NCBI RefSeq assembly: GCF_000176015.1
Contig: NZ_ACYY01000026.1
Location: 1 to 45,471, forward strand
Origin: Rhodobacter ferrooxidans
GTDB taxonomy: Bacteria; Pseudomonadota; Alphaproteobacteria; Rhodobacterales; Rhodobacteraceae
Length of the DNA stretch: 45,471 nt
Direction of reading: 5' to 3'
Shown: positions 17,063 to 24,566 of the stretch, piece by piece
Layout of the letters: every line of letters begins with the position of its first letter
How positions within the stretch are numbered: the stretch's first letter is position 1
The notes under the pieces: generated by a model
Databases searched by the model: none
Told to the model about the DNA's origin: nothing
Seen by the model: the letters and a program-made list of their open reading frames with translations, nothing else
Translations under genes and position numbers: made by a program

Positions 17063-17572
17063 ATGAGCGACGTTGTGCAGAAAGATCTGGCTGAAGCGCG
17101 TGAAGTCTGCCCCACCACCTCGCAGCGTCTGCTCAAGGAAGGCGCGCTGCTGGTCGATGTGCGCGAACCCGATGAGGTGGCGCAGGTGGGCTTTGCCGGG
17201 TGCGAGGTGGTGAACATCCCGCTGTCGCAGTTCGAGGACCGCTGGCAGGAAGTGCCGCGCGACCGCGACGTGATTCTGGCCTGCGCTGCGGGCGTGCGCA
17301 GCCTGAAGGCCACCTACTTCCTGATGTATCAGGGCTACACCCGGGTGATGAACATGAAGCCCGGCATTGACCGCTGGGTGCAGCGCGGCTTTCCGATAAC
17401 CGGTTCGGCCGAGGCAGTTGGCGGGTCGGCAGCAGCCTCGTCGTGCTGTGGCGGAACGGCCGAGGCAAAGCCTCCTCCCGCTGCCGCTGCTTGTGTCTGT
17501 GGTGATGGCGATGTCACCACAGCCTCTGCCTGCTGCGGTGGTGCGGCCCAGAGCAAATCGTCCTGCTGCTGA
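17063..17572 (+). CDS. Rhodanese-domain protein with Cys-rich C-terminal tail
   Basis: A 169-residue protein in two parts. Residues about 15-115 are a single rhodanese domain: LVDVREPDEVAQVGFAGCE, NIPLSQFEDRW and the active-site loop CAAGVRS with the catalytic Cys, near residue 73. It could carry a persulfide. After residue 120 comes a low-complexity Ala/Cys tail with CCGG, CVCG, ACCGG and a terminal SSCC, which resembles metal-binding tails. The combination suggests sulfur transfer onto, or sequestration of, a soft metal or metalloid. It has a strong GGGAGG ribosome site and follows the thioredoxin by 11 bases. Confidence 0.85.
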   Translation: MSDVVQKDLAEAREVCPTTSQRLLKEGALLVDVREPDEVAQVGFAGCEVVNIPLSQFEDRWQEVPRDRDVILACAAGVRSLKATYFLMYQGYTRVMNMKPGIDRWVQRGFPITGSAEAVGGSAAASSCCGGTAEAKPPPAAAACVCGDGDVTTASACCGGAAQSKSSCC

Positions 17573-17578
17573 ACCGCG

Positions 17579-17602
17579 GCGCGCCCGGCCCTTCGGGCGC
17601 GC
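17579..17602 (+). terminator. Strong hairpin between rhodanese and OsmC-like genes
   Basis: GCGCGCCCG (17579-17587) and CGGGCGCGC (17594-17602) form a 9-bp stem with a six-base loop, followed by GTTTCCC. It lies in the only real gap of the operon, so it may lower expression of the last two genes or stabilise the upstream message. Confidence 0.5.
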
Positions 17603-17621
17603 GTTTCCCAAGGGAATGCCA

Positions 17622-18026
17622 ATGCTGGAATACCACGTCTCTGCCCGTCGCATAGACAGCCATGGCTCGGAAGCCACCACCAAGGACGCGCGGATCACGC
17701 TGGACACCGACATGGCCGGGCGGACGGATGCCTTCAACCCGGCCGAAATGCTGCTGGCCAGCCTTGCCGCCTGCATCCTGAAGGGCACCGAGCGGGTGAT
17801 CCCGATGCTGCAATTCGACCTGCGCGGGATTGCGGTCAACCTTCACGGGGTCCGACAGGACAGCCCGCCCAAGATGATCAGTATCGCCAACGAAATCGTG
17901 GTGGACACCGACGAAACCGGCGCCAGACTGGCGCTGCTGCAGAAGAACCTGCAGAAATACGGCACCATTTACAACACCTTGGCGGGGTCCGTAGACCTTT
18001 CCGGCACCATCCGCCGGAAGACCTGA
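17622..18026 (+). CDS. OsmC-family protein lacking the second Cys
   Basis: A 134-residue OsmC/Ohr-fold protein. The first reactive-Cys helix is present (FNPAEMLLASLAACILKGTERV). Where two-Cys OsmC and Ohr peroxidases have the second Cys in a CPV-like motif, this protein reads QKYGTIYNTLAGSVDL, so the resolving Cys is missing. It may not be a classical thiol peroxidase; it could act on another electrophile or be a one-Cys member. ATG 17622 is placed seven bases after AGGG; ATG 17616 is too close to that site. The CDF gene starts three bases after its stop, so they are co-transcribed. Confidence 0.82.
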   Translation: MLEYHVSARRIDSHGSEATTKDARITLDTDMAGRTDAFNPAEMLLASLAACILKGTERVIPMLQFDLRGIAVNLHGVRQDSPPKMISIANEIVVDTDETGARLALLQKNLQKYGTIYNTLAGSVDLSGTIRRKT

Positions 18027-18029
18027 CCA

Positions 18030-18929
18030 ATGGCCCACGATCACGCCCACGACCACAAACCACCGGCCGACCTTGGACCGACGTTCCTTTGGGCGGTGGG
18101 GCTGAACACTGCCTACGTCATCGTCGAGGCAACCGCCGGTTTCCTGACCGGCTCGCTGGCGCTCTTGGCCGATGCCGCGCATAATCTGACCGATGTCGCG
18201 GGATTGCTGATTGCCTGGGGGGCGGCGGTGCTGGCCAAACGCGCGGGCAGCGCCTCCTACACCTTCGGCTTTGGCCGCGCCACCATTCTGGCCGCCATGC
18301 TGAACGCTATCGCAATCCTGATCGGCGTCGTGGTGGTGGTATGGCAGGCAGCGCAGCGCTTTCAAACCGTGGTCGAGGTGCCGGGGCCGGCCATCCTCCT
18401 GGTGGCGCTGGTCGGCATCGGGGTGAACACCGGCTCGGCGCTGTTGTTCATGGCATCCAAAAAGGACGACCTGAACGCCAAGGGCGCCTATCTGCACATG
18501 GCCGCCGACGCTGCGGTGTCGGGGGCGGTGGTGCTGGCGGCGGCTGGCATCCTGCTGACCGGGTGGCAATGGCTGGACCCGGCGGTGGCCATCGCCGTCA
18601 GCGTGCTGATCGCCTGGACGGCCTGGGGATTGCTGCGCGACTCGCTGCGGCTGGAACTGGACGGGGTGCCTGAGGCGATCGACCGGCAGGCCGTGGCCGA
18701 CTGGCTGGGCGCGCAACCGGGCGTCAGCAATGTGCACGACCTGCATATCTGGGCGCTGTCCACCACCCGCACCGCACTGGCCGTGCATCTGGTCTGGGAC
18801 GGCGCCGACGCGGATGCCTTCCTTGATCATGTCACGGACAAGTTGGCGCAGCACTTCGCCATCATTCACGCCACCGTGCAACTGGAGCAGGCCCCCTGCG
18901 AGCGGGCTGGAGCCTGCCTGGTGGAATGA
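18030..18929 (+). CDS. Cation diffusion facilitator (CzcD/ZitB type)
   Basis: A 299-residue inner-membrane CDF exporter that trades a divalent metal (usually Zn, Cd or Co) for protons. The N-terminus is His-rich (MAHDHAHDHK). Six membrane segments are visible; the metal site is formed by LLADAAHNLTD in segment 2 and HMAADAAVS in segment 5, giving the HD-DD type arrangement typical of Zn/Cd transporters. The C-terminal domain includes VHDLHIWALSTTRTAL and ends with a Cys-containing CERAGACLVE tail. It closes the ArsR-headed operon, so induction by a toxic metal is probable. Confidence 0.9.
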   Translation: MAHDHAHDHKPPADLGPTFLWAVGLNTAYVIVEATAGFLTGSLALLADAAHNLTDVAGLLIAWGAAVLAKRAGSASYTFGFGRATILAAMLNAIAILIGVVVVVWQAAQRFQTVVEVPGPAILLVALVGIGVNTGSALLFMASKKDDLNAKGAYLHMAADAAVSGAVVLAAAGILLTGWQWLDPAVAIAVSVLIAWTAWGLLRDSLRLELDGVPEAIDRQAVADWLGAQPGVSNVHDLHIWALSTTRTALAVHLVWDGADADAFLDHVTDKLAQHFAIIHATVQLEQAPCERAGACLVE

Positions 18930-19149
18930 GGGAACGAAAGCCGCACGGATAGCCTCTGTGCCTCCTCTCGCCGGTTTGGATGCCGCTGTAACCGCTGCAC
19001 CGAGGGGAACCCGGCGCCAGGAAATTGCGACTCGGCGGCATCGCCGCAATGGTTCGCGGTTCGGAAAGCGGCATCAACCAGCGGCAACGGATCGCGAGAA
19101 AGATGTCACACTGCAAGCTGAAGTTGCGCCACAACCCTCCTCCCGTCTC

Positions 19150-19500
19150 TCAGACATGTATCCACAGACTGCGGAACGATCCGGGGCCAAATCGATCAGA
19201 CACCTGCGCAACCTCCACCTTGAAATCATTCCCGGCACCATCCGCCAGGCGCAGGGTCTGCGGGTAGAACCAGCTTTGCGCGGCAACGATATCCTCGCGC
19301 AGGACCACGCCGCCCACGACAACGCGCACCATGTAGATTTCCTGATCCTCGCCAAGCGGCACTTCCGTTGACTGCCAGGAATCGCCGTCAACCCGTGTCC
19401 GCCGCACCCAGCGCAGCGAAATATCGCTCGCGGCATCAATGTCATAGCTCAGATGCCCGGGCGCGTAGGGCCGCAAGCCGATGCCATTGAACGCCTCCAG
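19150..19500 (-). pseudogene. 3' remnant of GTA g15 (host-specificity/tail fiber-base protein)
   Basis: The frame ending at TGA 19150 reads EAFNGIGLRPYAPGHL, LRWVRRTRVDGDSWQS, EVPLGEDQEIYMVRVV and ends VAQVSDRFGPGSFRS. As I recall the family, this is the extreme C-terminus of the Rhodobacterales GTA gene g15 (phage host-specificity protein, normally over 1200 residues). Only about 115 residues remain, with no start of their own. Its 5' end abuts g2 sequence at about 19497-19500, where CTGG could belong to either gene. So it is the right-hand edge of a deletion that removed the rest of g15 and all genes between. Confidence 0.75.
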
Positions 19501-19889
19501 ACCAGCCGCTTGCGCCCGGCCTCCCATTCCGGCCGCCGATCGGGCGGCGCGCAGGCCAGCAGCCCGCTTTCGCCGAACACCATCACTTCGCGCACCTGAT
19601 CAATCGTCTCGCCGACCAGCGCCACGCGCTTCGCCCTGCCGGGGTCAAGCGGTCCCGCACCTTCCACCTCGGCGCGCACCCACTCGGCCCCGGCCCGCGT
19701 CTTGCCCGCCCCGCGCCCGCCCATGATGACCCAGGTCTTCCAGGCCCCCTCGGGTGGCAACTGGTGCGGCAGCGCCCAGAACTCGAACATCCACGGCAGG
19801 GCCAGAAACGCCTCATTGCTCAGCCCTGCCAGAAACTCATCCACCACCTGCGGCGTCGCGGAGGCAAGCCAGCCTGCGCCCGATTTCAA
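19449..19889 (-). pseudogene. 5' remnant of GTA g2 (large terminase), truncated
   Basis: This frame carries the N-terminal part of the GTA large terminase: ALPWMFEFWALPHQLPP, the Walker A loop MGGRGAGKTRAGAEWVRAE, RVALVGETIDQVREVMVFG, ESGLLACAPPDRRPEWEA and GRKRLVW. After LVW the frame runs into g15 DNA and ends 15 foreign residues later at TGA 19449. The Walker B, the rest of the ATPase and the nuclease domain are gone, so it cannot package DNA. The start is uncertain: TTG 19889 is near the expected family start, ATG 19973 would overlap g1 by 137 bases. Confidence 0.8.
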
Positions 19890-20163
19890 CCCTTGCGGCG
19901 TCGAAGTCGAGCGCGCCGTCGTGAACAGCCCCGGCAACTTGTTTGCGGAGTTTGTCAACGCGCGTCCTTTCATCCATCACCATCTGGAAGGCGGCCCGCA
20001 GGTCTTTCACCGCCTGCATGGCGGTCCTGGCCTCGGCCGTTTCGCCTGCACGGACCTTGCGGACCGCCAGGATCAACTCTTCCGCGATTTCCCGATACAA
20101 CTCTTCCGTCGCCCGAAGCAGAACCTCGGGCGTTGCGTCCCCGGCGGGGATATTCATGTCCAT
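19837..20163 (-). CDS. GTA g1-like small terminase subunit, intact
   Basis: A 108-residue protein, mostly alpha-helical with a coiled-coil-like charge pattern (LLRATEELYREIAEEL, then RKVRAGETAEARTAMQAVKDLR and DERTRVDKLRKQVAG). Its length, its place right after mltG and directly before g2, and its composition fit g1 of the Rhodobacterales GTA cluster, the small terminase partner. The frame is complete with ATG 20163; it overlaps the start of the g2 remnant. With the capsid and tail genes deleted its function is unclear: it may be a leftover not yet decayed. Little else shows its role beyond context and resemblance. Confidence 0.7.
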   Translation of the reverse strand: MDMNIPAGDATPEVLLRATEELYREIAEELILAVRKVRAGETAEARTAMQAVKDLRAAFQMVMDERTRVDKLRKQVAGAVHDGALDFDAARVEIGRRLACLRDAAGGG

Positions 20164-20212
20164 CGTTTGCTGCGCCCGCCTCTCATGCCCGTCCGCACGA
20201 GAGAAATGCAAA

Positions 20213-20241
20213 AGCGGCACCGGGGTCACCCCCGAGCCGCT
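20213..20241 (-). terminator. Rho-independent terminator after mltG
   Basis: On the minus strand AGCGGC (20241-20236) and GCCGCT (20218-20213) enclose a second stem CGGGG/CCCCG with a short loop, then TTTTGCATTTC. The stem plus T-run makes it a good terminator. It separates the fab-mltG genes from the GTA remnant. Confidence 0.75.
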
Positions 20242-20359
20242 CGCCCACTTCTTCTAGCATGCCCGAAGGTATAGCTTGGACCGTTCCGCAAGTCAAACGA
20301 AATCTGCCGTGATATCAACGGCTTGGCGCACGCAGGCTTAACCGCTTGTTAACCACGGT

Positions 20360-21535
20360 TCAGTTGCCCTGCACGCCGCCTTCGTCCGCCGCCCCCTGCG
20401 CCGCCTCCAGCGCCCGCCATTTGGCGACATTCTCGTTATGCGCCTCCAGCGTCTCGGCAAAGGCATGCCCACCCGAGCCATCGGCCACGAAATACAGATA
20501 CTTGGTCACATCCGGGTTCAACGCCGCCTCGATGCTCAGCCGCCCCGGATTGGCAATCGGCGTCGGCGGCAGCCCGTCGATGACATAGGTGTTGTAGGGC
20601 GTCTCGCGCCGCAACTCGCTTTGCCGCAAGCCGCGCCCCAGCGCGCCCTTGCCCTTGGTGATGCCGTAGATCACCGCAGGGTCGGTCTGCAACTTCATCC
20701 CCTGCCGCAACCGGTTGATGAACACGCTGGCCACCTGCTTGCGCTCGCTGGCAATCCCGGTTTCCTTCTCGACAATCGAGGCCATGACCAGCGCCTGCTC
20801 GGGCGTGTCATAGGGCAAGCCATCCGCCCGCGCCGCCCACAGATCGGCCAGCACCTGCAACTGCCGCGCCTGCATAGCCGCGATCAACGCACCCCGGTCC
20901 GACCCGCGCGCCACTTCATAACCCTCGGGCGCCAGACTTCCTTCCGGCGGAACCTCGGCCACGGTGCCTTCCAGGAAATTCGCCTGCTTCAGGCTTTCCA
21001 CCACCTGCCAGCTTGTCACCCCCTCGGCCAGCGTCACCTGCCAACGCAGATCGGCATCCGCCGCGGCTTCGGTAAATTCCGCCGGCGCCGCCGCTGTGGG
21101 ATCAAACTTCACCACATCGACATAGGCATCGGTCGCCGGGTCCAGCTCGCGCAGCACCACCTCGGATTTCAGCACGCCGATACGGAAATTCACCTCGCGC
21201 CCGCAGGTCGATTGCCCGCCCGCCGTCAGCGCCTCCAGCACCTGCGCCATCGAGGCGCCCGGCGGCACCAAGTAACTGCCGAACTTCAACTGCGCCGCCC
21301 GCCCCGAGTAATCCGCACCAATGCGGAAGATCCGCGCGTCACTGACCGCGCCCTGCTCCTCCAGCGTGCGCGAAACCGAACTCAGGCTGGCCCCCTTGTC
21401 CACCTTGACGCAGATCGACTGCGCCAGCGGCCCCGGCCCGCTGAACTGCTGCCGCCCCCAGGCCAGCATCGCCGCCGCCACCACCAGAATGACGATGAAC
21501 AGCGTCAAGGCGTTCGAGGCGACCGATCTCCACAT
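20360..21535 (-). CDS. mltG: MltG, endolytic murein transglycosylase
   Basis: A 391-residue protein of the YceG-like family, anchored by one N-terminal membrane segment (LFIVILVVAAAMLAW) with the rest in the periplasm. MltG cuts nascent glycan strands and so limits peptidoglycan chain length. The LysM-like region (VKVDKGASLSSVSRTLEEQG) is followed by the catalytic domain with ALVMASIVEKETG, which holds the essential Glu, VFINRLRQGMKLQTDPAVIYG and YNTYVIDGLPPTPIANPG. ATG 21535 overlaps the fabF stop, so the two are coupled. It is the usual neighbour of GTA clusters in Rhodobacterales. Confidence 0.95.
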   Translation of the reverse strand: MWRSVASNALTLFIVILVVAAAMLAWGRQQFSGPGPLAQSICVKVDKGASLSSVSRTLEEQGAVSDARIFRIGADYSGRAAQLKFGSYLVPPGASMAQVLEALTAGGQSTCGREVNFRIGVLKSEVVLRELDPATDAYVDVVKFDPTAAAPAEFTEAAADADLRWQVTLAEGVTSWQVVESLKQANFLEGTVAEVPPEGSLAPEGYEVARGSDRGALIAAMQARQLQVLADLWAARADGLPYDTPEQALVMASIVEKETGIASERKQVASVFINRLRQGMKLQTDPAVIYGITKGKGALGRGLRQSELRRETPYNTYVIDGLPPTPIANPGRLSIEAALNPDVTKYLYFVADGSGGHAFAETLEAHNENVAKWRALEAAQGAADEGGVQGN

Positions 21536-22797
21536 CAGCCCGCCGCCTTGCCCAGCACCAGGCTGGCATTGGTGCCGCCAAAGCCGAACGAGTTGGAAAG
21601 TGCGACGTCGATCCGCCGCCGCCGCGCCACGTTCGGTGCCAGATCAAGCGCCGTCACCACCGCCGGATTGTCCAGATTGATGGTCGGCGGCGCCACCTGA
21701 TCGCGGATCGCCAGGATCGAGAAGATCGCCTCGATCGCCCCCGCCGCCCCCAGCAGATGCCCGGTGGCGGATTTGGTCGAACTCATCGTCGCCGTCGCCG
21801 CGGCATTTCCCAGCAACCGCTCGACCGCCGCCAGTTCGATGGTGTCGGCCATGGTCGAGGTGCCATGGGCGTTGATGTAATCCACCGCCGAAGGTTCCAG
21901 ACCCGCCCGCTTCAACGCTGCCGCCATGCTGCGATAGGCGCCGTCGCCGGTCTCGGACGGCGCAGTGATGTGATAGGCGTCGCCCGACATGCCATAGCCC
22001 AGCACCTCGGCGTAAATCTTCGCCCCGCGTGCCTTGGCGTGCTCGTATTCTTCCAGCACCACCACGCCCGCGCCCTCGCCCATCACGAAGCCGTCGCGGT
22101 CGGCGTCATAGGGGCGGCTGGCGCGGGTCGGATCATCGGCCCATTTGGTGCTCAGCGCCTTGCAGGCGTTGAAGCCCGCGATGCCTATTTCCGAGATCGG
22201 GCTTTCCGCCCCGCCCGCCAGCATCACATCGGCATCGCCCCACTGGATCAGCCGTGCCGCATCGCCAATGGCATGCGCGCCGGTCGAACAGGCGGTGACA
22301 ACGGCATGGTTCGGCCCCTTGAAGCCATAACGGATCGACACATGCCCCGAGATCAGGTTGATCAGCGCGCTGGGAATGAAGAACGGCGACACCCGCCGCG
22401 GCCCCTTGTCCCTGATCAGCAACGCGGTTTCCGAAATCGCCGACAAGCCGCCGATACCCGATCCGATCATCACCCCGGTGCGGCAGCGATCCTCCTCGCC
22501 CTGCGGCTCCCATCCTGCATCCCGCACCGCCTGCACCGCCGCCGCGACACCATACAGAATGAAGTCATCGACCTTGCGCCGGTCCTTCGGCTCCATCCAG
22601 TCATCGGGGTTGAAGGTGCCGTCCGAGCCATCGCCCAGCGGAATTTCGCAGGCGTATTTCGTCACCACCTCGGAGGCGTCGAACCGGGTGATCAGCCCCG
22701 CCCCCGATTGCCCGGCCAGAAGCCTGCTCCAGGTCTGTTCGACCCCGCAAGCCAAAGGTGTGACCATGCCCAATCCGGTGACAACAACCCGACGCAT
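21535..22797 (-). CDS. fabF: FabF, beta-ketoacyl-ACP synthase II
   Basis: A 420-residue elongating condensing enzyme of fatty-acid synthesis; it joins malonyl-ACP to the growing acyl-ACP. The triad is present: VTACSTGAHAIG with the nucleophile Cys at about residue 170, NAHGTSTMADTIE with the first His and KSATGHLLGAAG with Lys and the second His. The C-terminal SNSFGFGGTNASLVL is standard. ATG 22797 begins with the conserved MRRVVVTGLGMVTPL. It is separated from acpP by an arginase-family gene and a hairpin repeat, so it may have its own promoter in 22798-22990. Confidence 0.96.
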   Translation of the reverse strand: MRRVVVTGLGMVTPLACGVEQTWSRLLAGQSGAGLITRFDASEVVTKYACEIPLGDGSDGTFNPDDWMEPKDRRKVDDFILYGVAAAVQAVRDAGWEPQGEEDRCRTGVMIGSGIGGLSAISETALLIRDKGPRRVSPFFIPSALINLISGHVSIRYGFKGPNHAVVTACSTGAHAIGDAARLIQWGDADVMLAGGAESPISEIGIAGFNACKALSTKWADDPTRASRPYDADRDGFVMGEGAGVVVLEEYEHAKARGAKIYAEVLGYGMSGDAYHITAPSETGDGAYRSMAAALKRAGLEPSAVDYINAHGTSTMADTIELAAVERLLGNAAATATMSSTKSATGHLLGAAGAIEAIFSILAIRDQVAPPTINLDNPAVVTALDLAPNVARRRRIDVALSNSFGFGGTNASLVLGKAAG

Positions 22798-22992
22798 CCG
22801 CAATCCCCTTTTTCGGCCCAGTTCCGGACCTTGCCTCCACCCGCTTGTTACACGGCCCCTTCCGGCTGCGCAACAATCCCCGCCCGCTGCCGCAAGCATC
22901 CGCTGCCCGGGGCCGCCGGTCTCGGGGGCATCGAGCCCCCTCGCCCGGCCTTGGCACCCGGCACCCACCGCTTGCCAGCTTCATCTGTTCTC

Positions 22993-23049
22993 AAATATCC
23001 CCGCCGGAGGCACCGGCAACCACCGCCAGAGCCTCCGGCGGGGACATTT
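22993..23049. repeat. Inverted pair of a dispersed hairpin repeat after the arginase-family gene
   Basis: The arms (22993-23011 and 23031-23049) match at 18 of 19 positions, each built on GCCTCCGGCGGGGAYATTT, with a 19-base loop. The right arm continues into ATCCAAAGGAGAATGGG, similar to the copies at 26728 and 41446. It lies 24 bases after the stop of the minus-strand gene and can act as a terminator. Confidence 0.8.
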
Positions 23050-23072
23050 ATCCAAAGGAGAATGGGAAAGGC

Positions 23073-24011
23073 TCAGGGTTGGCGGGCGATCAGACCGATT
23101 ACCGCAGCCAAGAGTTGTGCCGCCACCATGGCGCCCTGGCCGTCGATATCGCGTTCGGGCATGAACTCCACCAGACCGAACCCGGCGATGCGGGATTTTT
23201 CCGCCACCGCCCCGATCAGTTCCAGCACCTGCCAGTAGCCCATGCCGCCCGCGCTGCGCCCGATCACCGCAGGCATCACCGAAGGGTCGAGCGCATCGCA
23301 ATCGAAGCAGATGATCACCTCGGCGCCATCGGGGATCAGGTCCACCGCCCGCCAGATGCCGGTGCGCGCCACCTCGCCGCCCGGCACGAACTCGACGCCC
23401 CATTCCACCGCATCGCGCAGATCCTCGATCCGGGCCGAGCCGGTGCCGCGCTGGCCGATCTGCACCATGCGTTCGACATGCGCCATCTCGCTGGCCCGCC
23501 GCATGGTCGAGCTCAGCCCCAGCCGCTCGCCGCCCACCTCGTCGCGCCAGTCGATATGGGCGTCGATCTGCAACACCGTGTAGGATTTGCCGCGGCTGCC
23601 GTAGGCTTCCAGCATCGGGATCGGCAGGGAATCATCGCCGCCGATCAGCACCGGCACGCCACCGCGATCCAGAATTTGCGACACCGCCCCGAAAATCCGC
23701 GCCCGGTTGCCCGCAGGGTCGGCTTCGTCCTGCGGCAGGTCGCCCGCATCCACCGCGCCAAAGCCCAGGGGCAGCATCGGCCCGCCCAGATCGAAATTCA
23801 CATGGCCGATGCTGCCGGCAAAGGCCGCCCCCGCTGCGCGGATCACCTGCGGCCCACCGGCGCAGTAGAACCCGACCGCCGGATAGGGCGTGCAACCATC
23901 GGCGCCGATCAGCGCCACCTTGGCCTCCAGCCGCGACAGATCGCGGCAGCGCGGCAGGCCCATGAAGGTTTCCACCCGGCCCGCGCCGAACATCTCGCCC
24001 AGACTTGCCAT
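23073..24011 (-). CDS. Arginase/agmatinase-family ureohydrolase with altered metal motif
   Basis: A 312-residue cytoplasmic protein of the ureohydrolase fold (Mn enzymes that release urea from arginine, agmatine or other guanidino compounds). Two metal motifs are regular: LQIDAHIDWRD and CFDCDALDPSVMPAV. The first motif reads GGDDSLPIPML, where arginases have GGDHS, so the His ligand of the first Mn is Asp here. Asp can still hold a metal, but activity or substrate may differ. The SSTMRRASEM loop is long and could set specificity. The gene sits between acpP and fabF and is flanked by a terminator on one side and a hairpin repeat on the other, so it looks inserted into the fatty-acid cluster. 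Substrate not assignable. Confidence 0.85.
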   Translation of the reverse strand: MASLGEMFGAGRVETFMGLPRCRDLSRLEAKVALIGADGCTPYPAVGFYCAGGPQVIRAAGAAFAGSIGHVNFDLGGPMLPLGFGAVDAGDLPQDEADPAGNRARIFGAVSQILDRGGVPVLIGGDDSLPIPMLEAYGSRGKSYTVLQIDAHIDWRDEVGGERLGLSSTMRRASEMAHVERMVQIGQRGTGSARIEDLRDAVEWGVEFVPGGEVARTGIWRAVDLIPDGAEVIICFDCDALDPSVMPAVIGRSAGGMGYWQVLELIGAVAEKSRIAGFGLVEFMPERDIDGQGAMVAAQLLAAVIGLIARQP

Positions 24012-24110
24012 GCTGCCCCCTTGCGTCGTTCAGGGCCAACATGGCGCAAATCCCGCCCGCTTTGGGCAGAATTTTCCGCCCCCGACAGGTTTCCGCCGAC
24101 GCCCAAATGC

Positions 24111-24134
24111 AAAAGGGCGCCCCGAAGGACGCCC
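24111..24134 (-). terminator. Rho-independent terminator after acpP
   Basis: On the minus strand GGGCGTCC-TTCG-GGGCGCCC (24134-24115) forms an 8-bp stem with one G-U pair and a stable UUCG loop, followed by TTTTG. It begins 23 bases after the acpP stop. Confidence 0.88.
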
Positions 24135-24157
24135 CGTGCAAAACCCTGCCTGAAAGA

Positions 24158-24391
24158 TCAGGCGGCCGAGGTGATGAACTTCACCGCATCGCCGAAGGTC
24201 TGGATGGTTTCGGCAGCGTCATCCGGGATCTCGATGCCGAATTCCTCTTCGAACGCCATCACCAGCTCGACCGTATCAAGGCTGTCCGCCCCCAGATCGT
24301 CGATGAACGAGGCAGTCTCGGTCACCTTGTCTTCTTCGACGCCAAGATGCTCGACGACGATCTTCTTCACGCGAACGGCGATGTCGCTCAT
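24158..24391 (-). CDS. acpP: AcpP, acyl carrier protein
   Basis: A 77-residue acidic four-helix protein that carries acyl chains as thioesters on 4'-phosphopantetheine. The attachment Ser lies in [19 protein letters not shown] at about residue 37. Length and sequence are standard. It has its own 175-bp upstream region after fabG and its own terminator, consistent with high independent expression. Confidence 0.97.
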   Translation of the reverse strand: MSDIAVRVKKIVVEHLGVEEDKVTETASFIDDLGADSLDTVELVMAFEEEFGIEIPDDAAETIQTFGDAVKFITSAA

Positions 24392-24566
24392 GGTAGTTCC
24401 TCATACGTTGCGGGAAAATCCCGGTCTTTGTCCCTTGCCCCTGAAGGCGGCTTGTCCCGGCATTTTTGTCGGGCACCGGAAGCTTGCAACCCCCGGCGTA
24501 TTCAATGGCGGCTATAGCAAGCGCCCGTTCCCTTGGCAAACGCTTTCCCGTGCGGCAAAGCGGCGG

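Noticed and set aside
19150-20163. Active prophage
   Set aside because: No integrase, repressor, capsid or lysis genes; position after mltG and sequence fit a GTA remnant.
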